A stretch of DNA of 16,280 nt from Thermodesulfovibrionales bacterium (GTDB lineage Bacteria; Nitrospirota; Thermodesulfovibrionia; Thermodesulfovibrionales; SM23-35). The position numbers and the translations under genes were made by a program. Below the pieces are notes generated by a model. The model worked only from the letters and a program-made list of their open reading frames with translations. It was not told where the DNA came from and made no database searches. The stretch covers positions 1-16,280 of the forward strand of contig JAGVMY010000094.1 in the NCBI GenBank assembly GCA_020053565.1, given 5' to 3'. Numbering within the stretch: position 1 is the stretch's first letter; the number at the start of each line of letters is the position of its first letter. Below are positions 13,403 through 16,280 of this stretch, piece after piece.

Positions 13403-13693
13403 CTAATGAGCTCCTGCTTTTTTAGTATCTTCAGGTTTTCCCTCGCTCGTATATTTTCCTGAGAGGAGTTCTTTTATCATACTTCTGTATTGATCTTTCA
13501 TCAGCTTTCCGACTTTCTCTTTATAATCAGACCTCTCCAAAATATGTTCGTAGCCGGTCTTTTTGGATGCGAGGATTGCACCCTGTGAATAAAGAAGTGT
13601 CACCACTACAGGATTCTTTATTCCGTTATCCTCTGTCTGGATGTGGTATGTTGTCCCTTTGTATGATATGTTGGTATTGTATCCACCAAGCAT
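13403..13693 (-). CDS. Small conserved protein of unknown function
   Basis: About 96 residues from the ATG at 13693: MLGGYNTNISYKGTTYHIQT, EDNGIKNPVVVTLLYSQGAI, LASKKTGYEHILERSDY, then a Lys-rich helical end (MKDQYRSMIKELLSGK). The pattern NTNI.YKG..YHIQTED.G..NPVV.T.L...G.ILASKKT.Y is a conserved small family that I recall from Nitrospirota and Deltaproteobacteria with no known role. An upstream ATG at 13825 would add 44 residues with a hydrophobic run (FALFLFLPVVYII), but these do not belong to the conserved part. A TATAAT on the minus strand (13736-13731) lies between the two starts and favours the shorter form, although neither has a good Shine-Dalgarno. It precedes the transketolase pair by 3 bp and is likely co-transcribed. 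Confidence 0.65.
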   Translation of the reverse strand: MLGGYNTNISYKGTTYHIQTEDNGIKNPVVVTLLYSQGAILASKKTGYEHILERSDYKEKVGKLMKDQYRSMIKELLSGKYTSEGKPEDTKKAGAH

Positions 13694-13730
13694 TTTCTTA
13701 ATTGTCTCAATAGTTATTAGACTATTTTTA

Positions 13731-13736
13731 ATTATA
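13731..13736 (-). promoter_or_regulatory. Candidate -10 element for the small gene and transketolase operon
   Basis: On the minus strand the bases read TATAAT in the context GGTATATATAAT, about 38 bp before the ATG at 13693. No convincing -35 is seen at 16-18 bp. It would sit inside the coding sequence if the longer start at 13825 were used. Confidence 0.35.
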
Positions 13737-13864
13737 TATACCACGGGCAAAAAAAGGAAGAGGGCGAATTCGAACGACCAAGATTTAGACCGGTCAAAAA
13801 TTTCGTTCAGTGAGCGAGAAGGCATTTTTAGTAGTGTAGAAAGAATTTTGCTTACAGAGGTATA

Positions 13865-15046
13865 ATGCCTTTAATGGAAAGCTCTCGTTATTTAAATGAA
13901 CTCATAAAATGCGTTCGTTGTGGAAGCTGCAAGGCCTTTTGTCCAACGTATGATGAAGACATGACCGAGGCAATGGGTGCACGGGGAAGGCTTGCACTTC
14001 TCTGGGGTCTATCAACAGGGCAACTGAAACCATCAGCTGTTCTTAATGACCGCATATTTAGTTGTATATTGTGTGGTGCATGCTCAGGATTGTGCCCACT
14101 TGAAATTGATATAAAAGAGCTTATATACCTTGGCAGAAGTCTTTTAAAGGGTTCAGATGTAAAAAGGCGATATCTCCGTCTCCTCACAAAATTTTCTTCA
14201 AAAAGGCCTGAACTTAGTTTCAATCTCCTCAAGATAGCCCAGCATATGTTATTTCCCTATCTTTTGAAAAAGGGTATCCTCCCGTTTCATATTGAACTTC
14301 CTGAACATCACCTAAGAGATAGAGTTCAAATATTCACCGTATCGAAAAAGAGAGGCAGGGTTGCAGTTTTTACAGGGTGCACAGTGAATTTTCTTTATCC
14401 ACATTTAGGGGAATCACTTATTAATGTATTACAAAAGCTCAATTATGAGGTTATCTTACCAGTTGGTGAGGTATGCTGTGGTGCGCCCTTGAGAACACTC
14501 GGCCTTGAAAAAGAGGCGATTGAACTTGCAAAAAAGAACTTCAGAATATTCAGTAAGCTGAATGTTGATGCACTACTGAGTCTCTGTCCCACATGTACAC
14601 TTACTCTCAAAGAAGAATATCCAAAGCTCATCGGTGAAGGCATTGAAAGGGCAATGGACATATCACGCTTTCTTATAAATAAAATAGATTCACCTCTTCC
14701 ATCTCTCGCTTCCCAATCTGTAACTGCAACCTACCATGACCCGTGCCACCTCAGTTACGGGTTGGGTATTAAAAAAGAGCCGAGGGAAATCTTAAAAAAC
14801 ATTGGCATCAATTTAATAGAGGCTGAAGAAGAGCGATGCTGTGGATTCGGAGGCATTTTTAGTCTTTCTTTCAAAGAGCTCTCACAGGGACTTCTCGAAA
14901 AATGCATCGGAAACTATACTAAAACAGGAGCAGAGATAATTATCACTGCATGCCCTGGCTGCATGATACAGCTCACAAAAGAGATGAAAAATAAGCCAGT
15001 GTTACATATAATCGAGGCGATTGAAGAGGCATTACTTATTGATTGA
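13865..15046 (+). CDS. glcF: Fe-S oxidoreductase with two [4Fe-4S] ferredoxin motifs and two CCG domains (GlcF-like)
   Basis: A 393-residue cytoplasmic protein. Two cluster motifs lie at the N-terminus: CVRCGSCKAFCP (Cys16, 19, 22, 26) and CILCGACSGLCP (Cys67, 70, 73, 77). Two CCG-type domains follow, with GCTVNFLYPH and VGEVCCGAPL, LCPTCTLTL, then YHDPCHLSYG, ERCCGFGG and TACPGCMIQL. This order is that of the glycolate oxidase iron-sulfur subunit GlcF and of related D-lactate or heterodisulfide-type subunits. It would carry electrons from a flavin subunit to the quinone pool or a partner; no GlcD/GlcE flavoprotein lies in this window, so the substrate is open. GAGG (13857-13860) sits four bases before the ATG. 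The gene diverges from the transketolase operon. Confidence 0.88.
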   Translation: MPLMESSRYLNELIKCVRCGSCKAFCPTYDEDMTEAMGARGRLALLWGLSTGQLKPSAVLNDRIFSCILCGACSGLCPLEIDIKELIYLGRSLLKGSDVKRRYLRLLTKFSSKRPELSFNLLKIAQHMLFPYLLKKGILPFHIELPEHHLRDRVQIFTVSKKRGRVAVFTGCTVNFLYPHLGESLINVLQKLNYEVILPVGEVCCGAPLRTLGLEKEAIELAKKNFRIFSKLNVDALLSLCPTCTLTLKEEYPKLIGEGIERAMDISRFLINKIDSPLPSLASQSVTATYHDPCHLSYGLGIKKEPREILKNIGINLIEAEEERCCGFGGIFSLSFKELSQGLLEKCIGNYTKTGAEIIITACPGCMIQLTKEMKNKPVLHIIEAIEEALLID

Positions 15047-15131
15047 GGAGGCATCTATCAAGTTTGATCTCTCACCTGCGGATGCTGACTTTCTCATGCG
15101 CTTTTTTACTGAGGAGGAACAAAAAAAGTAG
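15039..15131 (+). CDS. Possible 30-residue ORF after glcF
   Basis: A frame from TTG 15039, overlapping the glcF stop, to TAG 15129-15131 encodes MIEEASIKFDLSPADADFLM then RFFTEEEQKK. The peptide has ordinary protein-like composition. GAGGAGG (15045-15051) would place initiation at the ATC codon at 15057, which is not a normal start, so the gene may have lost its ATG. Beyond the TAG the same frame continues as DEIRFP, which reads naturally after EEEQKK and suggests a nonsense mutation in a longer small gene. I do not recognise the family. It could also be chance. Confidence 0.3.
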   Translation: MIEEASIKFDLSPADADFLMRFFTEEEQKK

Positions 15132-15189
15132 GATGAAATACGTTTTCCTTTCTTTAACACTTTTCTATATCCCTTCAGCATTTTTGTAG

Positions 15190-15195
15190 TATAAT
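15190..15195 (+). promoter_or_regulatory. Candidate -10 element of the transaldolase gene
   Basis: A perfect TATAAT at 15190-15195, 46 bp before the ATG at 15242. No good -35 lies 16-18 bp upstream, so it may depend on an activator or the gene may also be read from upstream. Confidence 0.45.
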
Positions 15196-15241
15196 TAACA
15201 TCTAAAAATCTTTTATTCATTTTTTGCATTAAGGGGGGTTT

Positions 15242-15889
15242 ATGAAATTTTTCATTGACACTGCAAATATTGATGAAATCAAAAAGGCCTGGGAACTTGG
15301 TGTGATAGATGGGGTCACCACAAATCCGTCTCTTATATCAAAGGAGGGGAGAGATCCGATTACATTACTCAGGGAAATCTGCAGCATTGTCAATGGCCCT
15401 GTGAGTGCTGAAGCAGTCACCCTGACTGCAGATGAGATGGTCAAAGAAGCAGAGTCCCTTTCAAAAATCCATGAAAATATTGTGGTAAAAATCCCGATGA
15501 CCGAGGAAGGGCTCAGAGCAGTAAGAAGATTATCAGGCATGGGGATCAAGACAAACGTGACTCTTGTTTTTTCTCCAAGTCAGGCTCTTTTAGCTGCGAA
15601 AGCTGGTGCTACGTATGTGAGTCCCTTTGTGGGGAGACTTGATGATATAAGCCATTTTGGAATGGGAATTGTCAGTGAGATATTAGAGATTTATGAAAAC
15701 TACATCTTTGATACCGAAGTAATCGTTGCGAGTGTGAGGAATCCGCTCCATGTAGTAGAGGCTGCAAGGATGGGAGCTCATATCGCAACCATTCCTTATT
15801 CTGTTATAATACAGTTAATAAAACACCCGCTTACAGATGTAGGCATTGAAAAGTTCTTGAAGGACTGGGAAAAAGTACCGAAGAAATAA
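15242..15889 (+). CDS. tal: Transaldolase, small TalC-type
   Basis: A 215-residue single-domain TIM-barrel aldolase. FFIDTANIDEIKKA, DGVTTNPSLI (23-32) and the Schiff-base lysine Lys83 in NIVVKIPMT mark the family, which exchanges dihydroxyacetone units between sugar phosphates. It is short like fructose-6-phosphate aldolase (FSA), but two discriminating positions read as transaldolase: Glu57 in VSAEAV, where FSA has Gln, and Phe129 in SPFVGRLDDI, where FSA has Tyr. Together with the split transketolase encoded 2 kb away it would complete the non-oxidative pentose phosphate pathway. AAGGGGGG (15231-15238) is a strong ribosome site. No terminator with a U-run follows; a folded element lies 12 bp downstream. 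Confidence 0.93.
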   Translation: MKFFIDTANIDEIKKAWELGVIDGVTTNPSLISKEGRDPITLLREICSIVNGPVSAEAVTLTADEMVKEAESLSKIHENIVVKIPMTEEGLRAVRRLSGMGIKTNVTLVFSPSQALLAAKAGATYVSPFVGRLDDISHFGMGIVSEILEIYENYIFDTEVIVASVRNPLHVVEAARMGAHIATIPYSVIIQLIKHPLTDVGIEKFLKDWEKVPKK

Positions 15890-15900
15890 AGGTTAATTTT

Positions 15901-16004
15901 TTGATAGAAGATAGCCCTTTCGCTCATTCTCGGTCTAATTGACCTCCGAGGTGAATTCTGTCTTCGACAGAATTCAAAACCGCTCAAGGGTTATCTTTTA
16001 TCAA
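15901..16004. repeat. 104-bp structured element with long terminal inverted repeats, between tal and fmdB
   Basis: The arms 15901-15919 and 15986-16004 pair at 17 of 19 positions (the two exceptions allow G-U pairing). Inside lie GAATTCTGTC and its exact inverted copy around a TTC loop (15953-15975, 10 bp, 11 with the flanking T-A), and a GGTC/GACC hairpin (15932-15944) overlapping the palindrome ACCTCCGAGGT (15942-15952). The fold is a closing stem with two hairpins. It may be a small MITE-like mobile repeat or an mRNA leader or spacer structure for fmdB, which starts 18 bp further on. No flanking target duplication is clear. Confidence 0.65.
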
Positions 16005-16022
16005 TACCATAGAGGAGAAAAA

Positions 16023-16235
16023 ATGCCAATATTTGAATATAAATGCACTACGTGCAGTGAGGACTTTGAGAAACTTGTTTTTGGAAATCAGGAAGTCAGT
16101 TGCCCCAAATGTAGCTCTAAAGAGATAAAAAAGAAGTTTTCTGTCTTTTGTGCCACCGGCACTCAAAAACCCCTTGCCGGTACAGGAGCAACCTGCACCT
16201 CCTGCAGCAAAAGCACCTGCAGTTCATGCGGCTAA
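16023..16235 (+). CDS. FmdB-family zinc-ribbon protein
   Basis: A 70-residue protein. MPIFEYKCTTCSEDFEKLV with CPKCSSKEIKKKFSVF is the classic FmdB/CxxC putative regulatory zinc ribbon (two CxxC knuckles, at residues 8-11 and 27-30). A Gly/Thr linker leads to a Cys-rich tail (CTSCSKSTCSSCG) with five further cysteines, typical of the family in anaerobes. The role is unproven; the name comes from a putative regulator of formamidase. ATG 16023 is chosen because AGAGGAGA (16010-16017) lies close upstream and the protein begins with the family's MP-x-(Y/F)EY; an upstream in-frame start at 15939 would run through the folded element. Confidence 0.88.
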   Translation: MPIFEYKCTTCSEDFEKLVFGNQEVSCPKCSSKEIKKKFSVFCATGTQKPLAGTGATCTSCSKSTCSSCG

Positions 16236-16280
16236 GACAATATCAATTCTCCCATACCCTAAGATGAAAGCAGGGTTTTA

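Noticed and set aside
13788..13795. GACCGGTC palindrome between the divergent 13403 gene and glcF
   Set aside because: An 8-bp palindrome is expected by chance in a window of this size and no second half-site extends it.
16256..16280. Terminator after the FmdB gene (ACCCT / AGGGT followed by TTTTA)
   Set aside because: Only a 5-bp stem with an 11-nt loop, and the window ends in the tail, so it cannot be judged.

Overview
The window looks like a chromosomal segment from a Gram-negative, anaerobe-type bacterium, most likely of the Nitrospirota (Thermodesulfovibrio-like) or a related deep lineage. This is inference from gene content and overall protein character: a split transketolase, a GlcF-like two-cluster Fe-S protein, an FmdB zinc ribbon, FtsEX-EnvC-CtpA in one operon, and Lys/Glu/Ile-rich proteins. 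No rRNA or other decisive marker is present.

Layout. (1) 1-3554, plus strand: the 3' part of uvrC, an exported coiled-coil protein that overlaps its stop, then an adenosine-kinase-like PfkB sugar kinase and an APH-fold phosphotransferase 8 bp apart. (2) 3555-6205, plus strand: an accessory, partly decayed island. It holds a RelB-like antitoxin with its own extended -10 promoter, a RelE/ParE-type toxin cut by an in-frame TAG, a YwgA-like protein whose GTG overlaps the toxin stop, a stand-alone TIR-domain protein behind a perfect 16-bp palindrome, and a short chimeric ORF (endonuclease/exonuclease/phosphatase N-terminus joined to a HEPN/DUF5618-like tail) behind a near-consensus sigma-70 promoter. 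(3) 6206-7459, minus strand: a DnaQ-like 3'-5' exonuclease, then a 580-bp AT-rich stretch holding a 55-residue four-cysteine protein.

(4) 7460-11516, minus strand: ftsE-ftsX-envC-ctpA, almost without gaps. FtsEX is the membrane ATPase that drives EnvC-type amidase activators during septal peptidoglycan splitting, and CtpA is a periplasmic processing protease, so this operon is a cell-separation module. (5) 11599-13693 (or 13825), minus strand: the two halves of a split transketolase and a small conserved protein upstream. (6) 13865-16280, plus strand: GlcF-like Fe-S protein, a possible tiny ORF, a transaldolase, a strongly folded 104-bp repeat-like element and a FmdB-family zinc ribbon. Transketolase and transaldolase together supply the non-oxidative pentose phosphate pathway.

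The most unusual structure is a set of degenerate 7-bp tandem repeats, three of the four with inverted partners, at gene borders (near 6882, 7429, 9875-9979 and 11523-11601). In envC such an array supplies the start codon and part of the signal peptide. I found no CRISPR array, tRNA, rRNA or complete insertion sequence.
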